From positions 1,488,001 through 1,552,000 of the forward strand of contig NZ_OY782507.1 in assembly GCF_963677725.1 (NCBI RefSeq): 64,000 nucleotides of DNA, in the 5' to 3' direction. This document shows, in pieces, positions 1 to 9,912 of this stretch. The position numbers were made by a program, and so were the translations under genes. Numbering within the stretch: the stretch's first letter is position 1; the number at the start of each line of letters is the position of its first letter. The notes under the pieces were generated by a model. That model ran no database searches, was not told where the DNA came from, and worked only from the letters and a program-made list of their open reading frames with translations. Source of the stretch: an uncultured Cohaesibacter sp. (GTDB taxonomy: Bacteria > Pseudomonadota > Alphaproteobacteria > Rhizobiales > Cohaesibacteraceae).

Positions 1-30
1 AACCGATCCGGTAGTTTTGCGGCGGTCATA

Positions 31-466
31 TCAACGAACAACTCTATACAATTGCAGATCGATTGTGTTTCCTTGTTTTTCGAGCGTCACTTTTTCACTC
101 GCGATTTTGGCAACATTCCAATCATCTATCTCGGCTCCCTTTTTAACCCATCGGCTTGTGCCGTTTGCAGGATCTGAAAACAGAGCTTTTGACTGTCCAT
201 CCGAAATAAGAATACCAGTCAGGTTTAGTCGAAAGTCATTTCCCAGACTAAGCGGTTTTTTGTTCGGGAAGTGGTTCGTTGCGCTGCGGAGATTGCACAG
301 CCTCACTGCTCTTCTCATCCGTCATTTCTGAAATCGAGCGCAGGTCAAGTGCTTTCACTGGTGGTGAACCCGATAATGAAGATAATCGCTGGTCAGGTGG
401 CTTATCCGGCACGTAGCTGCGGCATCCGTTTTGCCTGTTGGTGGGCGTCGGCCGATGACTTGCCAT
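31..466 (-). pseudogene. Frameshifted PilP/GspC/GspN-like periplasmic protein
   Basis: Two overlapping minus-strand reading frames make one sensible protein only if joined. The first (466 to 248) begins MASHRPTPTNR and ends in a proline- and glutamine-rich linker (NEPLPEQK). The second (321 to 31) carries a compact beta-rich domain: LTGILISDG, then ALFSDPANG, SRWVKKGAEI, a W-x-V segment and a final LYR. That pattern resembles the HR/PilP-type domain of type II secretion or type IV pilus proteins (GspC, GspN, PilP), which is a family-level impression only. The join lies at a run of six T (256-261, A on the coding strand); removing one base reads NEPLPEQKPLSLGNDF without a break. No other secretion gene is in the window, although the locus may continue to the left. 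It could be a pseudogene, an assembly error or phase variation. Confidence 0.45.
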
Positions 467-483
467 ATGCTTGCGGAATGATT

Positions 484-516
484 GGAATGGATGATGCGTT
501 GTGCATCATCCATTCC
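484..516 (-). terminator. Hairpin just after the DHA kinase gene
   Basis: There is a perfect 14-bp inverted repeat (484-497 against 503-516) with a 5-nt loop, starting 7 bases past the kinase stop codon. No clear U-tract follows on the minus strand, so it may act as an RNA-stabilising 3' hairpin rather than a strong intrinsic terminator. Confidence 0.6.
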
Positions 517-522
517 CATTGT

Positions 523-2286
<1,764 letters not shown>

Positions 2287-2318
2287 GGTTGTCCTCCTCA
2301 AATATCTTGTCTGGCATT

Positions 2319-2378
2319 GGCCAGTTACCTGGCCAGTCATCCGGCCAGTCATCCAATCAGTCACCCGGACAGGCAGCA
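2319..2378. repeat. Five tandem copies of a 12-bp repeat
   Basis: Five 12-bp units lie head to tail: GGCCAGTTACCT, GGCCAGTCATCC twice, AATCAGTCACCC and a degenerate GGACAGGCAGCA. They sit between the isomerase and kinase genes, just upstream of the kinase ribosome binding site. The 12-bp period keeps any reading frame. Confidence 0.8.
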
Positions 2379-2416
2379 GGTCCGTCAGAAGACAGATGCG
2401 GACGTCCGGGTGACTG
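2358..2416 (-). promoter_or_regulatory. Intercistronic 13-bp stem downstream of the isomerase gene
   Basis: Positions 2358-2370 and 2404-2416 are a perfect 13-bp inverted repeat with a 33-nt loop, starting 5 bases past the isomerase stop. One arm lies inside the 12-bp tandem repeat. It lies within the transcribed operon, so it could tune readthrough or RNA decay before the kinase gene. Confidence 0.55.
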
Positions 2417-2421
2417 TTCGT

Positions 2422-3354
2422 TCATGCACGGGGCAGAATGCTGCGCAGGTAATCACGATTGCGCGCTGCAATGGTCAGGCCATCGCCGCCGTAATGCTCA
2501 CACAGAAAAGCGCTTTTGAAGCCGTGTTCCAATGCAAGCTTGATAGCGGCACGATAGTTGATGATGCCTGCTTCCATGGTTGCTGGATGAGACAGAAACG
2601 CACCGGTCACCGGATCCTCGACGCGAATGTAATTTTTCACATGCCAATATTTGAGGAAGGGTGCAATCTTGCCCATCATGCTCTGCCAATGCTCCATTGG
2701 CCGATGCAGACGAATGAGATTGCCAATATCCGCATTGATGCCAACATTGGGCAAATCCACATCCTCGACAAACCGGACCGCCCCATCCGCAGTCCCGATA
2801 TAGGTGTCCTCATACATTTCCAGCGAGACTTCTATATTTTGCTCCGCAGCATGCTGCCCCAGCTCCCGGATCCGGGTCACGGCCTTGTTGTAAACCGCAG
2901 GATCATCGGGATTTTTCTCACCATCTACGGTCCAAAACCAGAGCGCCTGCTTCTGTTCGTCGGTCAACGCGCCAAAAAGACCAAAACAGACCGCGTCTGC
3001 CCCAATTTTGCTTGCGGTATCGATGACGCGGTGACAATAGGCCAGATTGTCGTCTCCGTTCTGGGGATCAATGACACTGCGCCGAGAGGTCGAGATAGCC
3101 GGGATGGAAAGACCGAGTGATCGCGTCACTGCAAGAAATTCGTCAAGCCGAGAGGCTTCCAGATCGGCAATCCTCAGCCAGGAATCTGTCGGGTCCAGCT
3201 CTGTGAACCCCGCATCGGCGACCTCGCAAAGCGTTTCCTCCCAATGGCCGGCGGGCATGTCCTGAACCAGCCGACCATCTGCGAGCGTGTTGGGAAAGGG
3301 AATCATCGCAGCAGCAATCGGCCAGCTCTCCCGTGTCCAGTTGTGTTTGCTCAT
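2422..3354 (-). CDS. Sugar phosphate isomerase/epimerase-like TIM-barrel enzyme
   Basis: This 310-residue protein belongs to the AP endonuclease family 2 / xylose isomerase-like TIM barrels, which are metal-dependent isomerases, epimerases and a few decarboxylases. The expected metal ligands appear in order: Glu in VSLEMYED, Asp in VGINADIGN, His in KYWHVKNY and Glu in FLCEHYGG. The start is MSKHNWTRESW with GAGGAT upstream; the open frame to 3414 lacks a ribosome binding site. It lies between tctA and the DHA-type kinase, so it likely acts on the ketose or keto acid passed to that kinase. The exact reaction cannot be told from the sequence. A decarboxylase role like that reported for 3-oxoisoapionate decarboxylase in apionate breakdown is one possibility. 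Confidence 0.8.
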   Translation of the reverse strand: MSKHNWTRESWPIAAAMIPFPNTLADGRLVQDMPAGHWEETLCEVADAGFTELDPTDSWLRIADLEASRLDEFLAVTRSLGLSIPAISTSRRSVIDPQNGDDNLAYCHRVIDTASKIGADAVCFGLFGALTDEQKQALWFWTVDGEKNPDDPAVYNKAVTRIRELGQHAAEQNIEVSLEMYEDTYIGTADGAVRFVEDVDLPNVGINADIGNLIRLHRPMEHWQSMMGKIAPFLKYWHVKNYIRVEDPVTGAFLSHPATMEAGIINYRAAIKLALEHGFKSAFLCEHYGGDGLTIAARNRDYLRSILPRA

Positions 3355-3423
3355 GAATATCCTCGTGATCTGTGCGATTGAAGGGACCAGTGATGAACCT
3401 TGGGCCAGGCCCAAGGCGTCCCA

Positions 3424-4938
3424 CTAGCTGGTGCTTTCGGGTTCAGCGATTGGCTCTGCTGTTGCCTTTTTCCTGCGTCCCCACCCGAAGATCAGGGGGC
3501 CAAAGAGCGCCAAAACGGTCAGCAGAATGAAGAACAGGGACAAAGGCCGCGAGAAGATCAGCCACCATTTCTCGTCCAGCATCACCATGGACTGGCCGAA
3601 ACGGGTTTCGAGCATTCCGCCAAGGATGAGACCGATGGCGAGTGGAACGACTGAAAATCCATAGCGCCGCATGAAGAAGCCGAGAACGCCCGCGCCCAGA
3701 GCAATCCAGACATCTGTCATGGACTGATCAAGTGCATATGCCCCGATGATCGAGAAGGTAAAGACAATCGGCCATAGAATGTTGAGCGGAATCAGCGTCA
3801 CACGCGCATACAGTTTGGCACCCCAAAGCCCGACGAAGAAGAAGAGACAATTGACCAGAAGCATCGACCAGAAGATGGCAAAGGCGAAGTCAGCCTGCTC
3901 GGTGAAGAGTGCGGGTCCCGGACGCAGACCATGAACCATGAGACCGGCCAGAATGACCGCAGCAGTGGGGCTGCCCGGTATGCCGAGCGCCAATGTCGGC
4001 ACCATGGCCCCGCCGGTGGCAGCATTGTTTGCTGCTTCCGATCCTGCGATGCCTTCAATTGAACCTTTGCCGAATTCTTCAGGGGTCTTGGACCAACGCT
4101 TGGCTTCATTATAGCCAATCATGGAGGCCACTGTTGCGCCTTCGGCCGGCAGAATGCCGATGAAGGTTCCGATGCCCGTGCTGCGCAGAATGACTTTCCA
4201 GACCTTGCGATAATCCTTGCGCGTGGGCAATTCTATTGCCTTCATGGTAATCTGACGGCGTTTGACATGGAGCTTCTCGGCCTGGAAAAGCAGCTCAGAA
4301 ATCCCGAACAGGCCAATCATCATCGGGACAAACCCGATGCCTTCGGACAGCTCGTTGAGGCCAAAGGTGAACCGCTCAATCGACGTCAAGTGATCGATGC
4401 CGATGGTCGCAAGCAGAACCCCGGCGGCTCCTGCCAGCACATTCTTGACCGGCGAGCCATTGCCAATTGTTGCCAACATGGACAAGCCAAACATGGTCAG
4501 GGCGAAATATTCTGGCGGTGCGAAGTTATAAGCGACGCGCGCGAGGAAGGGAGCGGCCAGCATCAGAATGATCACGGATATGATGCCACCGATGGTGGAT
4601 GACACCGCCGCCATCCCCAAGGCCCGTCCGGCTTCCCCTCTTTGGGCCAGAGGATAGCCATCCAGACATGTGGTGGCGCTGGCAGATGTGCCCGGCGTAT
4701 TGATGAGAATGGCCGTGATTGCACCTGAGAAGGTCGCAGCGCAATAGACTGTGGTCAGGACGGCGATGGCCGCTATGGGTTCCATCGTGATGGTAAAGGG
4801 CAGCAACAGGGCAGCCCCAGTGGTGCCATTCAGTCCGGGCAATGCACCGACCAACACGCCACCCAGCGTAGCAATCAGAATGAGCCCCAAGAGATTGACG
4901 TCTGCCAAGGCAAGCAGACCATTGAATGCAGCATCCAT
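3424..4938 (-). CDS. tctA: Tripartite tricarboxylate transporter, large membrane subunit TctA
   Basis: This large subunit of a TTT secondary importer moves carboxylates using an ion gradient and a periplasmic receptor. About 500 residues with 10-12 hydrophobic segments are visible. The TctA signature GVLVGALPGLNG sits near residue 30, and the second half repeats the theme with GILPAEGATVASMIGY and LGIPGSPTAAVI. ATG at 4938 gives the usual MDAAFNGLL start; a GTG at 4947 overlapping the tctB stop is an alternative. It is co-transcribed with tctB (a few bases apart) and the upstream tctC. The C-terminus is a basic and acidic tail in the cytoplasm. Confidence 0.95.
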   Translation of the reverse strand: MDAAFNGLLALADVNLLGLILIATLGGVLVGALPGLNGTTGAALLLPFTITMEPIAAIAVLTTVYCAATFSGAITAILINTPGTSASATTCLDGYPLAQRGEAGRALGMAAVSSTIGGIISVIILMLAAPFLARVAYNFAPPEYFALTMFGLSMLATIGNGSPVKNVLAGAAGVLLATIGIDHLTSIERFTFGLNELSEGIGFVPMMIGLFGISELLFQAEKLHVKRRQITMKAIELPTRKDYRKVWKVILRSTGIGTFIGILPAEGATVASMIGYNEAKRWSKTPEEFGKGSIEGIAGSEAANNAATGGAMVPTLALGIPGSPTAAVILAGLMVHGLRPGPALFTEQADFAFAIFWSMLLVNCLFFFVGLWGAKLYARVTLIPLNILWPIVFTFSIIGAYALDQSMTDVWIALGAGVLGFFMRRYGFSVVPLAIGLILGGMLETRFGQSMVMLDEKWWLIFSRPLSLFFILLTVLALFGPLIFGWGRRKKATAEPIAEPESTS

Positions 4939-4943
4939 GAGTA

Positions 4944-5426
4944 TCACCCGTACCAGAAGTTCGTCAGAAGGCCGCGAGGGAACCGAACCTCAAAGACAAG
5001 ATCAAAGAGGAAGAACGCCCCGAGCGGGACAAGGATTGCAACAAGCGCAATCATCACAGGGCGACGCTCACCCCATAATATCGTGAGGCAGCCGCAAAAC
5101 AGGCCAATCCCGATCATCAAGTCGATCTGTGCAATCGCTATGAAACCAACCAACAAAGCAATCGTCTTCCAGACCACACCCGACAACGGGTCGGGCGCCT
5201 CGTCCTTGTCCCAGATGAAAAGCGACATAGACAGCAGGATAATCAAGCCGATGATGAGCTGCGGGAAATCCGATGGCTGGATACCGCGTTTGAGAATTGG
5301 GGGAACACGATCAAATTGCGTCGAAAGCCAAAAAGCCAACGCACAAAATGCGATGATGACGGTTGGAATTGCGTAGTGCGAAAGTCCGTAACGTGGAGGT
5401 CGGGACTGACCTTGATCGGATTGCAT
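4944..5426 (-). CDS. tctB: TTT transporter small membrane subunit TctB
   Basis: This 160-residue protein has four predicted membrane segments (about residues 16-33, 48-66, 85-110 and 120-148), as expected for TctB, the poorly conserved small subunit that pairs with TctA. ATG at 5426 has GAGG 8 bases upstream. The gene ends inside the start region of tctA, so the two are translationally coupled. Identification rests mostly on topology and on lying between tctC and tctA. Confidence 0.9.
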   Translation of the reverse strand: MQSDQGQSRPPRYGLSHYAIPTVIIAFCALAFWLSTQFDRVPPILKRGIQPSDFPQLIIGLIILLSMSLFIWDKDEAPDPLSGVVWKTIALLVGFIAIAQIDLMIGIGLFCGCLTILWGERRPVMIALVAILVPLGAFFLFDLVFEVRFPRGLLTNFWYG

Positions 5427-5569
5427 GATGGAGCCTCTTGAACTTTATCTGCAATCAAAAGGCATAGCGCACGGCAAGAGGCAGACACCACATCTGGGCG
5501 TCTGAATGCGCCATTGCTCTGATTGACCGGCATGTTGGAAGCTGCCCCGTTTGAGAATGGGGAAGCAGA

Positions 5570-5608
5570 GCGCGATGATACTTGACGTGGGGACAGGTAT
5601 CATCGCGC
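5570..5608 (-). promoter_or_regulatory. Hairpin between tctC and tctB
   Basis: A perfect 11-bp inverted repeat (5570-5580 against 5598-5608) with a 17-nt loop starts 12 bases past the tctC stop. No U-tract follows on the minus strand. It fits a partial terminator or 3' stabiliser that raises binding protein over the membrane subunits. The rest of 5427-5620 shows no gene. Confidence 0.6.
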
Positions 5609-5620
5609 CCCTATGTCAAC

Positions 5621-6571
5621 TTATTGGATAAAGCCAAGCTCCTTAAGGGCGGTTCTCATGTCCTTATCCATCGTTTTGAGCTGTTTGCCCCAAACTTCGG
5701 CGCCTGCAACAGAGGTGCTATCGAGGCCGACCGATTCAAGATAGCCCTGATAGACACCGCTCTTCATAGCCTTCAGCAAAGCGTCTTCGATTTTCTTTGC
5801 CACATCATCGGGCACATCCTTATGCACCACGAAGCCGCGGACCGTGGAGAAGCTCACATCGATGCCCAGTTCTTTGGCGGTGGTCACATCCGGCAGACCG
5901 GCCATACGCTCGTCTGCAAGAACCACGAGAGGACAAATGTCGCCAGCCTCGATCTGGGAGCTTGCCTCGGCCAAATTGAGAACTGCGGACTGAACAGCAC
6001 CGGCGATCAGCTGGGTTGCGAGTTCGGCCCCGCCATCAAAAGGAATGATCTTGGGCGTTTTCATGCCGCCTTTGATGGTGAACATAAAGGCAGAGACGTC
6101 ATCAATATTGCCCAGATGGGTGGTGCCATAAGCGATGGGGGCTTTTTTCTGAGCCTCGACAAAGGCTTCCGCACTGTCATAGGCACCGCATTTGACCATC
6201 AGGATCTGAGGATCATCGGTCCCACGGGCAATTGGACGGATATCATCAAGGGTCATTTTGGTTTTGCCTTTGGCGATCGTTGCCGAATGGCCGATCGTGA
6301 AGGTCAAAATCGAGTTCCCGTCCGCTGGCAGGTCGAGATAGTAATCCATGGCAACAGCACCGCCGCCACCTTTTTTGTTGACGACAACCATGTCCGCACC
6401 CAGTTCGCGGCGCGCCTTGATCATCATCATCCGGGTTGTGACGTCAGTCCCGCCACCATTGCCAGCATGGGTGACAACTTCAATGGTGTCTGCGGGAAAT
6501 TCAGCTGCGTTGGCTGCCCCTCCCACAAGGGCGAGTGCAATCACGGATGCAGTCGCTAGAAAATGTTTCAT
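5621..6571 (-). CDS. tctC: TTT transporter periplasmic solute receptor TctC
   Basis: This 316-residue receptor starts at MKHFLATAS with GGGAGGAAG upstream and has a clear signal peptide cleaved near ANA-AEF. The usual TctC opening YPxKPI is altered to FPADTIEVV, and the ligand-loop motif reads HAGNGGGTDV, which is divergent within the family. Later conserved parts are present: IPFDGGAELATQLIAG, LPDVTTAKELG and the FVVHKDVPDDV segment. Family members bind carboxylates, so a hydroxy acid is the likely ligand. It is the second gene of the operon after the pdxA-like gene and is followed by a hairpin. Confidence 0.93.
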   Translation of the reverse strand: MKHFLATASVIALALVGGAANAAEFPADTIEVVTHAGNGGGTDVTTRMMMIKARRELGADMVVVNKKGGGGAVAMDYYLDLPADGNSILTFTIGHSATIAKGKTKMTLDDIRPIARGTDDPQILMVKCGAYDSAEAFVEAQKKAPIAYGTTHLGNIDDVSAFMFTIKGGMKTPKIIPFDGGAELATQLIAGAVQSAVLNLAEASSQIEAGDICPLVVLADERMAGLPDVTTAKELGIDVSFSTVRGFVVHKDVPDDVAKKIEDALLKAMKSGVYQGYLESVGLDSTSVAGAEVWGKQLKTMDKDMRTALKELGFIQ

Positions 6572-6631
6572 TGGTCTTCCTCCCTTGAGTTGCAACACCG
6601 AACCTTGTTCGGCGGTTCGAAATCTAAATCT

Positions 6632-7714
6632 TTAGGCCGCGTCCCATTTCCACTCCGTATCAAGCGCTCGGGAAACGAGACGGGATAGCGGCTCACCACT
6701 GGCTTTCCTGGATCCTCCCAGATCCATGAGAGCCAATTTTCGGCCAAGATTGACCGCATTGCGCGTTGCACCGAGATCAGCAATGCCTTTGCCGGCAATG
6801 TCATATGCGGTGCCATGCGCTGGTGTGACGATTGGAAACGGATAGTTGGCGATCAGGGTGACGCCGCGATCAAAGCCGATCAGTTTCATGGCGATCTGCC
6901 CCTGATCGTGATACATGGTCATCACCGCATCGAACTCGCCACGGGTCGCCCGCACAAAGACCGTGTCTGATGGCACAGGCCCTGTTACGCGCATATTCTC
7001 GGCACGGGCTCGCTCAATGGCGGGGTGGATTATGTCGTCATCCTCAGTCCCGAAATTGCGCCCGTCCCCGGCATGGGGGTTGAGGGCTGCAACGCCAATT
7101 CGTGGATCTGGATGGCCAGCCCCCTTCATGATCTTGTTGGTCAGGCAGAGACTGTCGTAGATTTTGTCTTCGGTGATCAGTCCTGCGACGGCAGAAAGAG
7201 GAACATGGGATGTCACCCGCGCATTCCAAACCTCATCAAGCACGTTGAACTCGCGTCCGCTTTCCTTTGACTGGATCGTCGCATCGATGAAGCCGATCTC
7301 GTCAATATAATCTGATTGAGCAAGGCGCATTGCAGACTTGTTGAACGGCGTGAAGAACGCGATATCTGCATAGCCTGCATTGGCCGCCAGCAAGATGGCA
7401 CGGAAATTCTGCACCGAAGCAAGACCGCCTTCGTAACTTGCCTCACCTTTTTTGACCGTGGCGGGATCGCAATTGGCCAGATCCACAAGGAAGCTTCCCT
7501 TTGGCAATGGCCCGTCAATCTGGTCAAGGGATATGGTGGGAATGTTGACCTCAACGCCCGCAATCTCGGCACCTTGCGCCAACACACGGCGGTCGGCGAA
7601 GATCATGAGATCATCGGCATTGGAATCTGGATCCGCAATGATTTTTGCTGCCAACTCGGGACTGATGCCACCTGCATCCCCGATCGCCATTGCCACTCTC
7701 AATCCTTTGTCCAT
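6632..7714 (-). CDS. PdxA-family dehydrogenase (type 2, acid-sugar-type)
   Basis: PdxA-family enzymes oxidise a secondary alcohol with NAD and then decarboxylate. Classical PdxA acts on 4-phosphohydroxy-L-threonine, PdxA2 on four-carbon sugar acid 4-phosphates to give DHAP, and TphB on an unphosphorylated dihydrodiol. This 360-residue member has the start motif AIGDAGGISPELA, metal-site regions TSHVPLSAV and NPHAGDGRNFG, and MYHDQGQIAMK. Where classical PdxA has IRTSVDHGTA, it reads IVTPAHGTA, so the Arg and an Asp are lost. Together with the catabolic operon this argues against vitamin B6 synthesis. It is first in the operon and divergent from a GntR regulator. No DUF1537 kinase lies in this operon, so the substrate may be unphosphorylated. 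Confidence 0.85.
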   Translation of the reverse strand: MDKGLRVAMAIGDAGGISPELAAKIIADPDSNADDLMIFADRRVLAQGAEIAGVEVNIPTISLDQIDGPLPKGSFLVDLANCDPATVKKGEASYEGGLASVQNFRAILLAANAGYADIAFFTPFNKSAMRLAQSDYIDEIGFIDATIQSKESGREFNVLDEVWNARVTSHVPLSAVAGLITEDKIYDSLCLTNKIMKGAGHPDPRIGVAALNPHAGDGRNFGTEDDDIIHPAIERARAENMRVTGPVPSDTVFVRATRGEFDAVMTMYHDQGQIAMKLIGFDRGVTLIANYPFPIVTPAHGTAYDIAGKGIADLGATRNAVNLGRKLALMDLGGSRKASGEPLSRLVSRALDTEWKWDAA

Positions 7715-8020
7715 GCAATTAGCCCTTCTTTGCGATCGGTCGACGCCAATCCCTTCAAGGAAACACGCGTCAACGCTCTGCCTAAACTTTTAAGGGGGAT
7801 GTGCCTGGCCGCAACGCGCCACAGCCTGCGATCCAACGCAGGACAAATGACAGATTGCATAGCCTGAACGGATCTTGTTTCGCCATTTTCGCGAACCGAG
7901 ATAATCGTTCAGCTCCTCCTTTGTGTTATGTATAATGCATAATGAATGAGTAACGCAAGGCTCGCCTTTCATTTTTTTTTCGTTATAATCCGGTTGCTCA
8001 AACTGACGTTGGAGGAAACT
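7715..8020. other. Divergent control region of the pdxA-like operon and its regulator
   Basis: The 306 bases between the divergent genes contain no convincing coding sequence. They hold the palindrome at 7926-7942, a run of nine T at 7972-7980, and an AT-rich stretch suited to promoters. The short minus-strand frame across 7790-8041 has no family resemblance. Confidence 0.6.
7926..7942. promoter_or_regulatory. Candidate operator for the GntR/FCD regulator
   Basis: The 17-base near-palindrome TTATGTATAATGCATAA has 8-bp arms with one mismatch around a central A. It lies in the divergent intergenic region, 79 bases upstream of the regulator start. AT-rich short palindromes in this position are typical of FadR-subfamily operators; binding is inferred. 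Confidence 0.55.
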
Positions 8021-8695
8021 TTGCAAGAACTGACAGTGCATTCGGCTGGTCCGGTCGCCATCGAGAAGCTGGCATTACATGATCAGGTGGCGAACCAGAT
8101 TCGTGACATGATCATCGAGGGATATCTAAAACCTGGATCAAGAATCGACGAAGTTGCTCTGGCGAATGAACTGGGGGTTTCCCGCACGCCATTTCGCGAG
8201 GCGCTTCGCACCCTCGCCGCAGAAGGCCTGGTTGTTTCCCAACGCTCAAAGGGGTGCGTTGTGCGGGAGTTCACAGCCAAAGATGTGCGGGATATGCTGG
8301 AGTTTCTGGCTCACATCGAGAAACTCGCCGGAAGAATGGTTTGCAAGAAGGCATCGGATGCAGAGATCGACGATCTGCTTGCCATTCATGAGCAGATGCT
8401 GGAATTTTGGAACAAGCGAGACAGGCTGCCCTATTACAAGCTCAATCAGCAATTTCATTCAAAGCTGTCATTGTATGCTGGCAATGGGGCGCTGTCTGAA
8501 ACGCAGGCCAATCTGCAGGCACGCCTGAAGCGAATCCGATTTATGGGCAATCAACACGCTGACTATTGGGACGATGCGGTGAGCGAGCATCAGGATATGA
8601 TTGATGCCTTGAAGAAACGCGACGGAGACCGCCTTGGCTCCATCCTTGAGGAGCATATCCTCAATTCCTGGATGCGCGTCAAACATCTCTTTTAG
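8021..8695 (+). CDS. GntR-family transcriptional regulator, FadR/FCD type
   Basis: This 224-residue regulator has an N-terminal winged helix (about residues 22-85; DEVALANELGVSRTPFREALRTLAAEGLV) and a C-terminal all-helical FCD domain that usually binds a carboxylate through a metal site (His in QQFHSKL and in VSEHQDM). The start is taken as TTG at 8021 because GGAGGAAACT lies directly upstream in frame. An ATG at 7946 would add a hydrophobic leader unlike the family and has no ribosome binding site. The gene diverges from the pdxA-like/tct operon, which it likely represses until the hydroxy acid ligand is present. Confidence 0.92.
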   Translation: MQELTVHSAGPVAIEKLALHDQVANQIRDMIIEGYLKPGSRIDEVALANELGVSRTPFREALRTLAAEGLVVSQRSKGCVVREFTAKDVRDMLEFLAHIEKLAGRMVCKKASDAEIDDLLAIHEQMLEFWNKRDRLPYYKLNQQFHSKLSLYAGNGALSETQANLQARLKRIRFMGNQHADYWDDAVSEHQDMIDALKKRDGDRLGSILEEHILNSWMRVKHLF

Positions 8696-8700
8696 GGGAT

Positions 8701-8750
8701 GCGTTGTCTCTGGCTGTCTATACGGTTTCGTGTATGGCAACCAGAGACGC
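8701..8750. terminator. Hairpin between convergent gntR and mscS-like genes
   Basis: GTCTCTGG (8706-8713) pairs with CCAGAGAC (8741-8748), with a further imperfect inner stem. It lies between two convergent genes, so it could serve both. No strong U-tract is seen. Confidence 0.45.
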
Positions 8751-8810
8751 CCTCCCCTCACTCAAGGCCGTTGAAACGAGAAAATGTTGCCTGATGTATC
8801 TCCGGCTGGA

Positions 8811-9728
8811 TCAAGAGGTTGATCCGTCAGTCTCCGGCGCCTTTTCTCGCAATGCATCCAAGCCATCGGACGATACTTTGAGCGGTTCGTTAAAGGTCAA
8901 CGTGCGGTAAGGGAATGGAATTTCAATACCAGCGTTATCGAGAGCTGACTTGATGGCCGACACAGCCTCGCTTCTGGAAAGATGCTCTTCCTTCGGCGTG
9001 CTTCCGGTCCACCAACGCACCATAAAGTCGATTGAGGATGATCCGAAGGACGTTGTGAAAATATCGAACGAAAGGGAGGTTTCCCGTGTTGAAAGCCCCT
9101 CGACGGTCTTAGAGATGACCTTACGGGCGGTTTCCACGTCTTCCCCATAGGCGATGCCGACTTCGAGCGAAATACGTCGTTTCGGACGATCGGTGAGGAT
9201 TTTGACCGGGTTTTTATAAAGATAGCTGTTGGGAACAAGGATCAGTTCGCCTGATCTCTGGCGCAGAAACGTGTCACGGATCGAAATGTGTTCGACCTGA
9301 CCGCTCAAGTCTCCGCATTCGATGTCATCGCCAATCCGCATCGGTTTGCGCAGCAGAATGAGAAATCCTGCCAAAAAGTTTTCAAAGATATCCTTGAATG
9401 CCAATCCGACGGCGATGGACCCAAGCCCTAGTCCAGCCAAGAGTTTGGTTGGAGTGAGGTTTGGAAAGACAAGTGTCGCGGCGACAAGAAAGCCGACAAG
9501 CCATACGGTAAGTCTGCTTACCTTGGTAATGGCCTCGACGAGCGACCGCCTGAGAGAGGAACGGCGCAGCAACGAGGAGGAGAGCCGCCCCATTAAATAT
9601 GCAAAGGTCCAGGTGAGAGTGATCACCATGACCGCAGCCAAGAGGTTTGGCGCCAAAGCGATCACAGTTCGCATAATTCCTGCTATTTGATCAGACAGAA
9701 TGCGAAACGGTTCAATATCGACGTCCAT
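8811..9728 (-). CDS. Small-conductance mechanosensitive channel, MscS family
   Basis: This 305-residue protein has three N-terminal membrane segments (about residues 20-45, 65-85 and 92-115). They are followed by the pore helix with its Gly/Ala pattern (LAGLGLGSIAVGLAFKDIFENFLAG) and the beta domain VEHISIRDTFLRQRSGELILVPNS, which define MscS. Such channels open on membrane tension and release solutes under osmotic downshock. Start MDVDIEPF is chosen over the ATG at 9755 because AAGAGG lies 7 bases upstream. It is convergent with the GntR gene and faces away from the BON-MscS gene at 10327. Confidence 0.93.
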   Translation of the reverse strand: MDVDIEPFRILSDQIAGIMRTVIALAPNLLAAVMVITLTWTFAYLMGRLSSSLLRRSSLRRSLVEAITKVSRLTVWLVGFLVAATLVFPNLTPTKLLAGLGLGSIAVGLAFKDIFENFLAGFLILLRKPMRIGDDIECGDLSGQVEHISIRDTFLRQRSGELILVPNSYLYKNPVKILTDRPKRRISLEVGIAYGEDVETARKVISKTVEGLSTRETSLSFDIFTTSFGSSSIDFMVRWWTGSTPKEEHLSRSEAVSAIKSALDNAGIEIPFPYRTLTFNEPLKVSSDGLDALREKAPETDGSTS

Positions 9729-9837
9729 CAAGGTCCTCTTTGATATGCCAGACACACGGAGATACCGCTTCTATCAGGAACGGCTCGTGCGCCTGACCGT
9801 CGTTTGGCAAAAAGCGCTATTGCTTTTTCTGGGAAGA

Positions 9838-9912
9838 TTAGATCACACCCAGAAACGCAAGAACTGCGCCGACAACGACTACGAGGCCAACCAAGTAAAT
9901 GATGCTGTTCAT
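9838..9912 (-). CDS. 24-residue single-span membrane peptide
   Basis: A strong ribosome binding site (GAAAGGAAAATAATC) precedes ATG at 9912, and the frame encodes MNSIIYLVGLVVVVGAVLAFLGVI, or in parts MNSIIYLVGLV and VVVGAVLAFLGVI. The peptide is almost entirely one membrane helix. It lies between two MscS-type genes. I have the impression that similar tiny hydrophobic peptides occur in other alphaproteobacteria, but the function is unknown to me. It would be missed by most gene callers because of its size. Confidence 0.7.
   Translation of the reverse strand: MNSIIYLVGLVVVVGAVLAFLGVI

Noticed and set aside
256-261. Programmed -1 frameshift at the A/T run in the secretion-like gene
   Set aside because: The frames differ by +1, so a standard -1 slippery heptamer cannot join them.
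7790-8041. Minus-strand frame of 83 residues in the divergent control region
   Set aside because: It spans the operator and the regulator start and has no recognisable motif; it is more likely chance.
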